From Comamonas sp. BIGb0152 (GTDB lineage: Bacteria > Pseudomonadota > Gammaproteobacteria > Burkholderiales > Burkholderiaceae_C): a stretch of 64,000 nucleotides of DNA. The notes below the pieces were generated by a model. The model worked only from the letters and a program-made list of their open reading frames with translations, searched no databases and was not told the origin of the DNA. Shown in pieces: positions 19,100-27,953 of this stretch. The DNA lies in the NCBI RefSeq assembly GCF_024809975.1, contig NZ_JANUDY010000005.1, positions 124,001-188,000 of the forward strand, written 5' to 3'. The first letter of the stretch is position 1, and each line of letters starts with the position of its first letter. The position numbers and the translations under genes were made by a program.

Positions 19100-19369
19100 C
19101 TAGGGGTTCCGGGATGGGCTGTCCGCATCACCCGCATCACGCATCCCCGGAGCAGAAATCTCCGTCACATCCCCCTGGCTACCCGTTGCCAGCTCATGGT
19201 AGATGTCGTAAAGGTACTGGGCCAGATCGCTGGCGGGCAGATCAGCAGGGACCGCCAGTTGCACAGGAGCGCGTTTGCCGTCCTGCCCTACGGCATAGCA
19301 GCGCCAGCCGGTGCTAACGGGCTCCAGATCGAGAATGCGGCCAAAGACGTTAAAGCGGTATCGGGGCAT
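19100..19369 (-). CDS. small conserved hypothetical protein, DUF7661-like
   Basis: An 89-residue soluble protein beginning MPRYRFNVFGRILDLEPV, then GWRCYAVGQDGKRAPV and a short helical segment LAQYLYDIYHELAT. I associate the FNVFGR start with the small DUF7661 family, from memory, and no function is known to me. It ends beside the duplicated terminator and has no operon partner. The 113 bases before it toward the sigma-54 regulator contain nothing else I can name. Confidence 0.65.
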   Translation of the reverse strand: MPRYRFNVFGRILDLEPVSTGWRCYAVGQDGKRAPVQLAVPADLPASDLAQYLYDIYHELATGSQGDVTEISAPGMRDAGDADSPSRNP

Positions 19370-19482
19370 GGGACAAACAGCGCTGCAGGGTTGAAGGTGG
19401 GTTTAGCCTAACCGACGCCGTGCTGGTGGGCGACATCAAGGGGGCTCTTCTGCCTGCGTGCCCTAGACTGCCAGGAGCGCAG

Positions 19483-21447
19483 CTAAGGCCGCTCACCATC
19501 TTGCCTGGCAAACACCCGGCTGAGCTGCTGGCGCTGAATGCGGCGGTGGATGGTGGAGCGGTTGACGCCTAGCAGGCGGGCGGCTTCGGAGACATTGCCC
19601 TGGCACTGGGCGAGTACCTGCTCCAGCGTGGCGGTGTTCAAGGGCATGTCGGCCGGTGTGCTGCTGTCCAACGGGGTGCCGCTGGCGGCGTCTTGCTGTT
19701 GAACAAAGGCAGGGTTGTGCTGCAGCGCATCGGGCAGGTGCTCCAGCGCGATCTGCTGCTCAGCCAGCGCGGCGGCATAGCGCAGGGCGTTGTGCAGCTC
19801 GCGCAGATTGCCGGGCCAGCGGTGGGCGCGCAGGGCGGCCTGTGCGGGCTCGCTCAGGCGCAGGCTGCAGCCTAGGGCGGCGAGCATGTGTTCGGCCAGG
19901 GCCAGCAGGTCGCTGCGCTCGCGCAAGGCGGGCAGTTGCAACTCGGCGGCGTTCAAGCGGTAGAGCAGGTCGGCGCGGAATTGGCCGCTGTGGGCCAGCT
20001 CGGCCAGTGGCCGGTGCGATGCGGAGATGACGCGGATATCGACCTTGCGCGGCGCACGCGCGCCCAAGGGTGTGATCTCCGACTCGGACAGCACGCGCAG
20101 CAGCTTGGCCTGCAGGGCCAGGGGCATATCGCCGATTTCATCGAGGAAGAGGCTGCCCTGGTGTGCGGCCTCGATCAGCCCCGCACGGCCTTTGTGTGCG
20201 CCGCCCGTCCAGGTGCCGGGCAGGTAGCCAAACAGCTCGCTCTCCAGCAGGGCTTCGGGGATGGCGGCGCAGTTGATGGCCACAAAGGCACCGCTGCGGC
20301 CACTGGCCGCATGCAGTGCGCGGGCCAGAAACTCCTTGCCGCTGCCGGTCTCGCCTTGCAGCAGCACGGGCAGTTCTTGCGGCGCCAGTCGGGCGGCCTT
20401 GTGCAGCACCCGGCCCATGGTGGCATCGCCGGTGTTCAGCGCCTGCAGCGGCGCTGGCAATGTGGGGCGCGGGATGGCTGGCGCGCTGCTGCGTGGCTGG
20501 GGCGGCAGCGCATGGGCAAACCAGATGCTGCCGTCGCGGGCGCGCAGGATGCGCTCTTGTGCGGGGCGGTTGCGCATCAGCTGCGGCAGCGCCTGCAGAT
20601 CGGTGTCAAAAAAGCGGCCCAGGGGCTGGCCGGTCAGCAGCGGGTGCTGGCGCCAGTTGAGCCCGGCAATAGCGGCCAGCATGCGGGTGGCGGCATGGGT
20701 CATCGCGCGGATGCGGCCGCGCGCATCGATGCTGAGGGCGGCGTCGGCATCGACATCCAGAAAATCAGGTGACTGCGCCAGCCGCAGCACCCAGTCGCTG
20801 CCCGATTGGGCCATCAGGTTGGCCAGCTCCACCCGGCGCACGGCAGCCGTGACCAGGTGCAGGGCCATCTGCTGGCTGGCGCGGGCGGCGGGGGAGCGCA
20901 GCAAGGACAGATCCAGCACCGCCGCCAGCTGGCCCTGCAGATCGTAGATGGGCGCGGCGGTACACGACAGCGTCGTGTGGGTGAAGTCGAAATGGTCGCT
21001 CTGGTGCACCGTCAGCGCCTCGCCGGTGGCCAGGCAGGTGCCTACCGCCGAGGTGCCTGCGACATCCTCGCGCCACTGCGCACCCAGGTAGAGGCCCGCG
21101 CTGCGCAGGTCGCTGGCGTGGCTGTCATGGCCCAAAAAGTCGACGGCGATGCCGTGGCGGTCGGCCAGCAGCAATACATAGTCCAGCCCCTTGAGCTGTT
21201 GGTACAGGCGCTCCAGCCCGCTGCGGGCAATGCGGATCAGCGGCTCGGCATCTTCGCGGTGCGCGCGCAGCTGGCCTGCCGGCACGATATGGGCTTCGCT
21301 GGTGCGGCTGGGGTCCAGCCGGTGCTGGTCGATGCAGCGGCGCCAGCTGCCCAGCACGGCCCGGTCGCGTGTCTCACCTTGCAGCGGGTAGCCCATGCCA
21401 AAGGCTTCGAGCTCCTGAACATGGGCGGTATAGCTGTGGATGGGCAT
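19483..21447 (-). CDS. sigma-54-dependent transcriptional activator, AcoR-like
   Basis: A 654-residue enhancer-binding protein. A GAF-type sensor region fills about 1-310. The AAA+ domain (about 320-560) has Walker A GETGSGKE and Walker B in GSLFLDEIGDMP. A Fis-type helix-turn-helix lies at the C-terminus (NVSEAARLLGVNRSTIHRRI). The start is the ATG at 21447, with AGGAGA nine bases upstream; longer frames have no such site. The sigma-54 contact loop reads GYLPGTWTGG where GAFTGA is usual. It diverges from the monooxygenase gene, which has a sigma-54 promoter, so it very likely activates that gene. Confidence 0.93.
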   Translation of the reverse strand: MPIHSYTAHVQELEAFGMGYPLQGETRDRAVLGSWRRCIDQHRLDPSRTSEAHIVPAGQLRAHREDAEPLIRIARSGLERLYQQLKGLDYVLLLADRHGIAVDFLGHDSHASDLRSAGLYLGAQWREDVAGTSAVGTCLATGEALTVHQSDHFDFTHTTLSCTAAPIYDLQGQLAAVLDLSLLRSPAARASQQMALHLVTAAVRRVELANLMAQSGSDWVLRLAQSPDFLDVDADAALSIDARGRIRAMTHAATRMLAAIAGLNWRQHPLLTGQPLGRFFDTDLQALPQLMRNRPAQERILRARDGSIWFAHALPPQPRSSAPAIPRPTLPAPLQALNTGDATMGRVLHKAARLAPQELPVLLQGETGSGKEFLARALHAASGRSGAFVAINCAAIPEALLESELFGYLPGTWTGGAHKGRAGLIEAAHQGSLFLDEIGDMPLALQAKLLRVLSESEITPLGARAPRKVDIRVISASHRPLAELAHSGQFRADLLYRLNAAELQLPALRERSDLLALAEHMLAALGCSLRLSEPAQAALRAHRWPGNLRELHNALRYAAALAEQQIALEHLPDALQHNPAFVQQQDAASGTPLDSSTPADMPLNTATLEQVLAQCQGNVSEAARLLGVNRSTIHRRIQRQQLSRVFARQDGERP

Positions 21448-21514
21448 GGCGGGTCTCCTGCGATCACCGCGCTGATTCTGTGCCAGCCCCCCAGCGCTGC
21501 CAATCAGGCTTACC

Positions 21515-21561
21515 CGCAACAGATGCTGCACTGCAAAAGCGCGCATGCAACAGGTGTTGCA
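21515..21561. promoter_or_regulatory. tandem upstream activator sites
   Basis: CGCAACAGATGCTGCA (21515-21530) and TGCAACAGGTGTTGCA (21546-21561) match at 13 of 16 positions. The second is a perfect dyad ATGCAAC-AGGT-GTTGCAT when flanks are included. Centres are 31 bases apart, three helical turns. They lie about 95-140 bases upstream of the -24 element, the usual distance for sigma-54 activator binding. Confidence 0.65.
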
Positions 21562-21652
21562 TCGGCTGCGGCAGTGGGCGCAGCGGCCTGCTGCAGGCAA
21601 ACCCGCAAGGCGCAGCCGGCCTGTGAGGAGGTTGCAGTGCAGCATGGCGCTT

Positions 21653-21668
21653 TGGCATGGGGCTTGCA
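21653..21668 (+). promoter_or_regulatory. sigma-54 (-24/-12) promoter
   Basis: TGGCATGGGGCTTGCA fits the consensus TGGCAYR-N4-TTGCW with GG at -24 and GC at -12 correctly spaced. It lies 60 bases before the monooxygenase ATG and faces it, downstream of the tandem activator sites and opposite the sigma-54 activator gene. Confidence 0.85.
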
Positions 21669-21727
21669 AAACAGCACTGCCACGGCCGTAGAGCCGCTGC
21701 GATATCGCCATAAAAAGGAGACATGCC

Positions 21728-23554
21728 ATGACAACCGCTACCCCTGCCGCTACCAGTACACCTGCCGCCCGCGCCCAAACCGTGCTGGACCAGCTCAACC
21801 AGGCCTTGGCCGCCCGCGATTTTCAAGCGGCCAGCCAGTTGTTTGCCGAGGACAGCTACTGGCGCGACCTGGTGCTGCTGACCTGGAACCTCAAGACCTG
21901 CGAAGGCCCGGCGCAGATTGCCGACATGCTGGCCACGCAGCTGGATGCCGCCGCGCCGCTGGTGTTGCAGCTCGATGCTAAAGAGGAAGTGAGCGAGGCC
22001 GATGGCGTGCTGAGCGCCTGGCTGGTGGTCGATGCCCGCCATGCGCGGGGGCTGGGCCATCTGCGCATCCGCGATGGGCGGATCTGGACCTTGCTGACGA
22101 CCATCCAGGAGCTGAAAGGCTTTGAAGAGGCGCAAGGGGTGCGCCGCCCGATGGGGGCCGAGCACGGCATACGCCGGGGCCGCAAGACCTGGCTGGACCG
22201 CCAGCAGGAAGAGGCCGAGACCCTGGGCGAAAGCCGACAGCCCTATGTGCTGGTGATTGGCGGCGGCCAGGGCGGTATTGCGCTGGGCGCACGGCTGCGC
22301 CAGCTGGGCGTCTCGCACATCGTTATCGACCGCCAACCGCGCCCGGGCGACCAATGGCGCAAGCGCTACAAATCGCTGTGCCTGCACGACCCGGTCTGGT
22401 ACGACCACCTGCCCTATATCCCCTTCCCCGAGCACTGGCCGGTGTTCGCCCCCAAGGACAAGATTGGCGACTGGCTGGAGATGTACACCCGCGTGATGGA
22501 GGTGAACTACTGGGCATCGACCCAGTGCCTGGGCGCCCGCTACGACGAGGCTGCCCAGGAGTGGGAGGTGACGGTGGAGCGCGAAGGCCGCCAGATGGTG
22601 CTGCGCCCCCAGCAGCTGGTGTTTGCGACCGGCATGTCGGGCAAGGCCAACATCCCGACGATTGCGGGCCAGGACCTGTTCCAGGGCCAGCAGCAGCACT
22701 CGTCGCAGCACTCCGGGCCCGAGGCCTATGCCGGCAAAAAGGTGGTGGTGATTGGCGCCAACAACTCGGCCCACGACATCTGTGCGGCGCTCTGGGAGCA
22801 TGGTGCCGAGGTGACCATGGTGCAGCGCTCGTCGACGCATATCGTGCGCTCAGATTCGCTGATGGACATTGGCCTGGGCGATCTGTACTCGGAGCGCGCC
22901 GTGGCCAGTGGCATGAGCACCAAAAAGGCAGACCTGGTGTTTGCCTCGCTGCCCTACCGCATCATGGCCGACTTCCAGGTCCCCCTGTATGACCGCATCC
23001 GCGAGCGCGATGCGGAGTTCTACCGCCAGCTCGAAGCGGCGGGCTTTATGCTGGACTTTGGCGACGACGATTCGGGCCTGTTCATGAAGTACCTGCGCCG
23101 TGCCTCGGGCTACTACATCGATGTGGGCGCCTGCGACCTGGTGATCGACGGCAGCATCCAGCTGCAGGCGGGCGAGAACAAGGGCATCAGCCACCTGACC
23201 GAGAACGCCGTGGTGCTGAGCGACGGCACCGTGCTGCCTGCCGACCTGGTGGTCTATGCCACGGGCTATGGCTCGATGAATGGCTGGGTGGCCGAGCTCA
23301 TCAGCCAGGAGGTGGCCGACAAGGTGGGCAAGGTCTGGGGCCTGGGATCAGACACCACCAAGGACCCCGGCCCCTGGGAGGGCGAGCAGCGCAATATGTG
23401 GAAGCCCACCCAGCAGCCGCAGCTGTGGTTCCACGGCGGCAACCTGCACCAGTCGCGCCACTATTCGCTGTACCTGGCACTGCAGCTCAAGGCGCGGCAA
23501 GAGGGGCTGGCGACGCCGGTCTATGGCCTGCAGCCGGTACACCATCTGCGCTGA
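21728..23554 (+). CDS. flavin-containing monooxygenase with N-terminal NTF2-like domain
   Basis: A 608-residue FAD/NAD(P)-dependent oxidoreductase of the flavin/Baeyer-Villiger monooxygenase type. Residues about 15-135 look like a SnoaL/NTF2-like fold. An FAD Rossmann motif follows at about 174-185 (VLVIGGGQGGIALG), then an NADPH Rossmann motif near 340-355 (VVVIGANNSAHDI) and the C-terminal ATGYGS motif. The substrate is unknown. Candidates are ketones or heteroatom compounds. It has its own sigma-54 promoter and AAAAGGAGACATGCC before the ATG, and appears monocistronic. Confidence 0.88.
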   Translation: MTTATPAATSTPAARAQTVLDQLNQALAARDFQAASQLFAEDSYWRDLVLLTWNLKTCEGPAQIADMLATQLDAAAPLVLQLDAKEEVSEADGVLSAWLVVDARHARGLGHLRIRDGRIWTLLTTIQELKGFEEAQGVRRPMGAEHGIRRGRKTWLDRQQEEAETLGESRQPYVLVIGGGQGGIALGARLRQLGVSHIVIDRQPRPGDQWRKRYKSLCLHDPVWYDHLPYIPFPEHWPVFAPKDKIGDWLEMYTRVMEVNYWASTQCLGARYDEAAQEWEVTVEREGRQMVLRPQQLVFATGMSGKANIPTIAGQDLFQGQQQHSSQHSGPEAYAGKKVVVIGANNSAHDICAALWEHGAEVTMVQRSSTHIVRSDSLMDIGLGDLYSERAVASGMSTKKADLVFASLPYRIMADFQVPLYDRIRERDAEFYRQLEAAGFMLDFGDDDSGLFMKYLRRASGYYIDVGACDLVIDGSIQLQAGENKGISHLTENAVVLSDGTVLPADLVVYATGYGSMNGWVAELISQEVADKVGKVWGLGSDTTKDPGPWEGEQRNMWKPTQQPQLWFHGGNLHQSRHYSLYLALQLKARQEGLATPVYGLQPVHHLR

Positions 23555-23686
23555 TGCGGGCGATGGCGGGGCTGCGCTCCTGTTGGCGCAGGCGCGGCAG
23601 CGCACATTGTCAGGAATTGGCAGCTGGTGCCAGCTATGGCCGATGGCTGACACCGGCGGGCCGCCCATCAATGCCAGAATCGGGCG

Positions 23687-24667
23687 ATGGTGACCCAAGA
23701 TTCCACGCTCGCCCAGCGCGTGCAGCACAAGCTCAATCCTTTCCGCCCCTTTTACGACGCCGCCCAGCAATGGCTGGCGGCCGATGGCTTGCGCATGAGC
23801 GCGGCCATGTCCTTCTACGGCATGCTGAGCCTGGCGCCGCTGCTGTTGCTCTTGGTCGGCATTTTGGGCTGGTGGCTGGACCGCTCCTATATCGAGAGCA
23901 ACCTGATCCACCAGGTCGAAGACATCATGGGCACGCAGGTGGCCGATGTGGTGCGGGGGGCGCTGTCGAGTGCGCAGGCCAAATCCCAGGGGCTGATTGC
24001 CTCGGCGATTGGCTTTGTGATGCTGCTGTCGGGCGCCACGGGGGTGTTTGTGGAGCTGCAGACCTCGCTGGAGCGCCTGTGGAACCATGGCGAAAAGGTG
24101 GACAAGAGCGATACGCCCTGGTGGTACTCGCTGGTGCAGCGGGTGCGCGGCCTGGGCTACATCCTGGTGCTGGGCTTTTTGATGCTGATATCGCTGGTCA
24201 TCACCACCATGCTGAGCGTGACCACGCGCTGGGCTGGCGCCGTGCTGCATATCGAGGCGCCCGGCATGCTGCTGGGCGTCATCAACGAGAGCGTGTCCTT
24301 TCTGATCACCGTGACCTTGTTTGTCGGCATGATGCGCATTGGCACCGGCACCAAGCCCCGGCTGCGTTTCTTGATTGCAGGTGCTGCCATTGGCGCTTTT
24401 CTGTTCACCATCGGCAAGCAGGTGCTGGCCTGGTACTTGTCCACCGCAGCGGTCGTGTCGGCCTACGGCGCGGCCGGCTCCCTGGTGGTGCTGCTGATGT
24501 GGATCTACTTCTCATCGGCCATCTTGCTGTTTGCCGCCAGCTGCGCCCGCGCGCTGAACAGTGCCGATGTAGCGCTACACGGCAGAGGCGGCAATGCACA
24601 GGCGCAAGACAGCCCGCAGCAACGCCCAACGGCCGAGCAGGCCGCCACCGTGGATTTCCAGATTTAA
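23687..24667 (+). CDS. YihY/BrkB-family inner-membrane protein
   Basis: A 326-residue polytopic membrane protein. SAAMSFYGMLSLAPLLLLLVG near the N-terminus (in pieces), GATGVFVELQTSLERLWN and AYGAAGSLVVLLMWIYFSSA are signatures of the YihY (formerly ribonuclease BN, misassigned) family. Six hydrophobic segments can be seen, followed by a 55-residue polar tail. Function is unknown. It stands alone, with a weak ribosome site, 130 bases after the monooxygenase, and ends in a terminator shared with the convergent MFS gene. Confidence 0.88.
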   Translation: MVTQDSTLAQRVQHKLNPFRPFYDAAQQWLAADGLRMSAAMSFYGMLSLAPLLLLLVGILGWWLDRSYIESNLIHQVEDIMGTQVADVVRGALSSAQAKSQGLIASAIGFVMLLSGATGVFVELQTSLERLWNHGEKVDKSDTPWWYSLVQRVRGLGYILVLGFLMLISLVITTMLSVTTRWAGAVLHIEAPGMLLGVINESVSFLITVTLFVGMMRIGTGTKPRLRFLIAGAAIGAFLFTIGKQVLAWYLSTAAVVSAYGAAGSLVVLLMWIYFSSAILLFAASCARALNSADVALHGRGGNAQAQDSPQQRPTAEQAATVDFQI

Positions 24668-24681
24668 GAATCCTACGCACC

Positions 24682-24713
24682 AACAACCATGCGCCCTCGG
24701 GCGCATGGTTGTT
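24682..24713. terminator. bidirectional terminator hairpin
   Basis: AACAACCATGCGCCC and GGGCGCATGGTTGTT form a perfect 15-base stem around a two-base loop, between the convergent YihY-type and MFS genes. Confidence 0.8.
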
Positions 24714-24734
24714 TAGGGGGTGAGAGGCCGTTCT

Positions 24735-26036
24735 TTAGTGGGCCTGGGCTTTCACACCAAAACCTTCGGCGCGGGTGTCATGCCGCATGAAGAAGACCAG
24801 CGCAAAGGCGACGACCGCCAGCGATGCCAGGAACATGACGGCGTAGACATCGTTGCCCATCTTGTCCTTCAAGGTGCCGAAGATCGTGGGGCCGATATAG
24901 CCGCCCAGGTTGCCGATGGAGTTGATCCAGGCGATGCCGGCTGCGGCGGCGGTGCCGCTCAGAAAGGCGGTGGGCAACGTCCAGAACGTGGGCAGCGCGC
25001 TGAAGATGCCAAAGGCGGCCAAGGTGACTGCCGCCATCTTGGGTACGGGCGCGGCGGTATTGGCGGCGATCAGCAGTCCGGCGACGATGCAGGCCAGTGG
25101 AATCAGCACAAACCATTTGCGCTCCTTCATGCGGTCGGAGCCGCGCGTCCAGAAGATCATCGCAATCGCGCCGACCAGGTAGGGGAAGGCATTGATAAAG
25201 CCCACCTGCACATTGGACAGACCACCAAAGCCCTTGATGATCTGCGGCAGGAAAAAGCCCAGGCCGTAGAGCGGCACGGTGATGCCCATGTAGACAAAGC
25301 CCAGCGCGATCACCTTGGGGTTGAGCAGGGTCTGCTTCCAGGAGATTTTGTGGATGGATTCGCGGTTCTGGCGCTCGGCGCTCAGGGTCTGGTCCAGCCA
25401 GGCGCGCTCTTCGGCCGTCAGCCACTTCGCATCCTGCGGGCCGTCTGGCAGGTAGAACAGCACGACAAAGGTCAGCAAGATCGCTGGCAATGCCTCCAGG
25501 ATGAACAGCCACTGCCAGCCGTGCATGCCGCCCATGCCATCCATGTCGAGGATGAGGCCGGAAATAGGCGCGCCGATCACCGTGGAGATGGGAATGGCAA
25601 ACATGAACCAGCCGACGATGCGCGCGCGGTAGGCCGCTGGGAACCACAAGGTGATGTAGAAGATCACCCCTGGGAAGAAGCCGGCCTCGGCAATACCCAG
25701 CAAAAAGCGCACCACGTTAAAGCTGGTGGCGCCTCCCACCCAGGCCTGCGCGGCTGACAGAAGGCCCCAGCTGAACATGATGCGGGCGATCCATTTGCGG
25801 GCGCCAAACTTCTCCAGCGCCAGATTGCTGGGCACCTCGCACAGAAAGTACGAGAGAAAGAAAATGCCGGCTGCGCTGCCAAAGACCGCCGCGCTGAACC
25901 CCAGGTCCTTGGACATGCTGGCCCCGGCAAAGCCGATGTTGACCCGGTCCAGGTAGGCGATGAAGTAGCAGACCATCAGCAGCGGCAAAAGCCGCCAACT
26001 GATCTTGGAAATAGTGCGCTGTTCCAGGCTGTCCAT
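24735..26036 (-). CDS. MFS transporter, anion:cation symporter (phthalate permease-like) family
   Basis: A 433-residue permease with twelve predicted membrane segments. WRLLPLLMVCYFIAYLDRVN, then FLCEVPSNLALEKFGARKW and a proline/glycine-rich mid-loop, match the ACS branch that carries organic anions such as phthalate, tartrate, 4-hydroxyphenylacetate and glucarate. The substrate is not inferable because no catabolic partner is adjacent on this strand. The ATG has GGAGACACAC upstream. Two overlapping palindromes lie 60-77 bases before it and probably bind its regulator. Confidence 0.9.
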   Translation of the reverse strand: MDSLEQRTISKISWRLLPLLMVCYFIAYLDRVNIGFAGASMSKDLGFSAAVFGSAAGIFFLSYFLCEVPSNLALEKFGARKWIARIMFSWGLLSAAQAWVGGATSFNVVRFLLGIAEAGFFPGVIFYITLWFPAAYRARIVGWFMFAIPISTVIGAPISGLILDMDGMGGMHGWQWLFILEALPAILLTFVVLFYLPDGPQDAKWLTAEERAWLDQTLSAERQNRESIHKISWKQTLLNPKVIALGFVYMGITVPLYGLGFFLPQIIKGFGGLSNVQVGFINAFPYLVGAIAMIFWTRGSDRMKERKWFVLIPLACIVAGLLIAANTAAPVPKMAAVTLAAFGIFSALPTFWTLPTAFLSGTAAAAGIAWINSIGNLGGYIGPTIFGTLKDKMGNDVYAVMFLASLAVVAFALVFFMRHDTRAEGFGVKAQAH

Positions 26037-26096
26037 GTGTGTCTCCGATGCTGTTATGGGTTGGGATGTCGGATGGATTGCTGCGCTTTTGATAGC

Positions 26097-26113
26097 TATG
26101 TATACATATGTAT
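26097..26113. promoter_or_regulatory. two overlapping palindromes upstream of the MFS gene
   Basis: TATGTATACATA (26097-26108) and ATACATATGTAT (26102-26113) are both perfect 12-base palindromes sharing seven bases. They sit 61-77 bases upstream of the MFS start, within an AT-rich promoter-like patch in otherwise GC-rich DNA. A GntR- or TetR-type operator is likely. No regulator gene adjoins it. Confidence 0.5.
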
Positions 26114-26210
26114 ATTTAGCCAGCGCGCTTTTGACTCCCGGGCATGGCCTGGGGTCGCCGCTATTGTGCGCTTCGTGCGCAGGCGCCGCAATGGCCTCGG
26201 AGACAGATGC

Positions 26211-26243
26211 AAAACGCCCCGCGCAGCGGGGGCTGGCGGGGCG
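26211..26243 (-). terminator. terminator of the CoA-transferase gene
   Basis: On the minus strand GCGGGGCG pairs with CGCCCCGC around a 13-base loop and runs into GTTTT, 30 bases after the stop at 26272. Confidence 0.7.
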
Positions 26244-26271
26244 GTATGGGGCAGGGCAGGCTGGCTGCGGA

Positions 26272-27792
26272 TCAGCCGATCTTCATCGATCCGGTATCCA
26301 GGTAGCGCTGGTGCCAGGACAGCGCCTCGGTCAGGATGTGGGGCGTGTGCAGGCCCGCCGACTGGTGCATGGCGCGGTCTACATAGTCCTGCAGCATGGG
26401 GCGGAAGTCGGGGTGCGCGCAGCGCTCAATGATCAGCTTGGCGCGCTGCTTGGGCGAGAGGCCGCGCAGATCTGCCAGGCCTTGCTCGGTAACGATGATC
26501 TGCGTGTCGTGCTCGGTATGGTCCACATGCGAGCACATGGGCACGATGCAGGAGATATGGCCGTTCTTGGCCACCGAGGGGGTGACGAAGAAGGACAGGT
26601 AGCCATTGCGCGCAAAGTCGCCACTGCCGCCAATGCCGTTCATCATGCTCGAACCCATCACATGGGTGGAATTGATGTTGCCGTAGATATCGGCCTCGAT
26701 CATCGAGTTCATCGCGATCACGCCCAGGCGGCGCACCAGCTCGGGGTGGTTGGAGATCTCCTGCGGGCGCAGGATGATGCGGTCGCGGTAGAAGTCGATG
26801 TTGTCCTCGAAATCCTGGAAGGCCGCAGCCGACAGCGAGATGGCGGTGGCCGAGGCGCGCGCCATCTTGCCGCTGCGCAGCAGGTCCAGCATGCCGTCCT
26901 GCAGCACCTCGGTAAAGCCCAGCAGATTGTCGAAAGGGCCGGTGAGCAGGCCGGCCAGCACGGCATTGGCCACATTGCCCACGCCCGACTGGATGGGCAG
27001 CATCTCTTTGGGCAGGCGGCCCATCTTCATCTCGTGCGAGAGAAAGTCGATGATGGATGCGGCAATGGTGTTGGAGTTGGCATCCGGCGCGGCAAACACA
27101 TTGTCGCGGTCGCCCTTGTGGGTCTCGACCACGGCGACGACCTTGTCCAGGTCCACTTTCAGGTAGCCCTCGCCAATGCGGTCATCGGCATGGGTCATGC
27201 GGATGGGCACGCGCCGGGGCGGGATGGCCGTGCCGTAGTAGATGTCGTGCATGCCCTCCATCTTGGCCGGCGGCTTGGTGTTGACCTCCAGGATCACCTT
27301 GTCGGCAATCTCCAGCCAGGTCTTGTTGTTGCCCACGGCCGTCGACGGGATCAGCAGCCCATCGGCAGTGATGCCCAGCACTTCGACCACCGCCACATGC
27401 ATGTGGCCCAGAAAGCCGAACCAGGCATGCTGGGCGACGTGGGACAGGTGCATGTCGATGAAGTTGATGTCACCGGCATTGATGGCCTTGCGCGCGATCG
27501 GGTCGGTGTTGAAAGGCAGGCGCTGGTCGATGGCACCGGCCTCGGCCATGACGCCATCGCATTCGGCGGCGGTGGACGCGCCCGTCCAGACATTGATCTT
27601 GTAGGGCCGGCCGGCGGCATGCTCGGCCTTGGCATGGGCTGCGATGGCCTGGGGCAGGGCCTTGGGGTAGCCTGCGCCGGTGAAACCGCTCATGCCCACA
27701 TTGGCACCAGCGGGGATCAGCGCGGCCGCGTCAGCAGCGGACATGATGCGGGCGTGCAGCGCGCTGCAGCGCACATGGTCATTCAAGGGCAT
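26272..27792 (-). CDS. acetyl-CoA:succinate CoA-transferase type protein (acetyl-CoA hydrolase/transferase family)
   Basis: A 506-residue class I CoA-transferase of the Cat1/AarC (succinate CoA-transferase) branch, the usual length. Seen are AGANVGMSGFTGAGYPKALP near the N-terminus, GVGNVANAVLAGL, the GFTEVLQDGMLD region with the likely catalytic glutamate, and the C-terminal NGIGGSGDFARN block and IIVTEQGLADLRGLSP. It would move CoA between acetyl-CoA or propionyl-CoA and succinate, linking acetate use to the TCA cycle. GGAG precedes the ATG. A perfect 19-base dyad lies 160 bases upstream. Confidence 0.9.
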   Translation of the reverse strand: MPLNDHVRCSALHARIMSAADAAALIPAGANVGMSGFTGAGYPKALPQAIAAHAKAEHAAGRPYKINVWTGASTAAECDGVMAEAGAIDQRLPFNTDPIARKAINAGDINFIDMHLSHVAQHAWFGFLGHMHVAVVEVLGITADGLLIPSTAVGNNKTWLEIADKVILEVNTKPPAKMEGMHDIYYGTAIPPRRVPIRMTHADDRIGEGYLKVDLDKVVAVVETHKGDRDNVFAAPDANSNTIAASIIDFLSHEMKMGRLPKEMLPIQSGVGNVANAVLAGLLTGPFDNLLGFTEVLQDGMLDLLRSGKMARASATAISLSAAAFQDFEDNIDFYRDRIILRPQEISNHPELVRRLGVIAMNSMIEADIYGNINSTHVMGSSMMNGIGGSGDFARNGYLSFFVTPSVAKNGHISCIVPMCSHVDHTEHDTQIIVTEQGLADLRGLSPKQRAKLIIERCAHPDFRPMLQDYVDRAMHQSAGLHTPHILTEALSWHQRYLDTGSMKIG

Positions 27793-27953
27793 GGGGAGAC
27801 TCCAGAACAGTGTTTTCGTTATTGTCTACAGATGCGCCCCAGCGGCAAAGGCCGGGGGGCGAGGCGGGCAAATCTTAGCAGTCGTTGCCCACGAAACCAT
27901 TTGCATTCCGGGAATACCCGAGTTGTGGATAAGTGCTACTGCAAGCCAAAATT

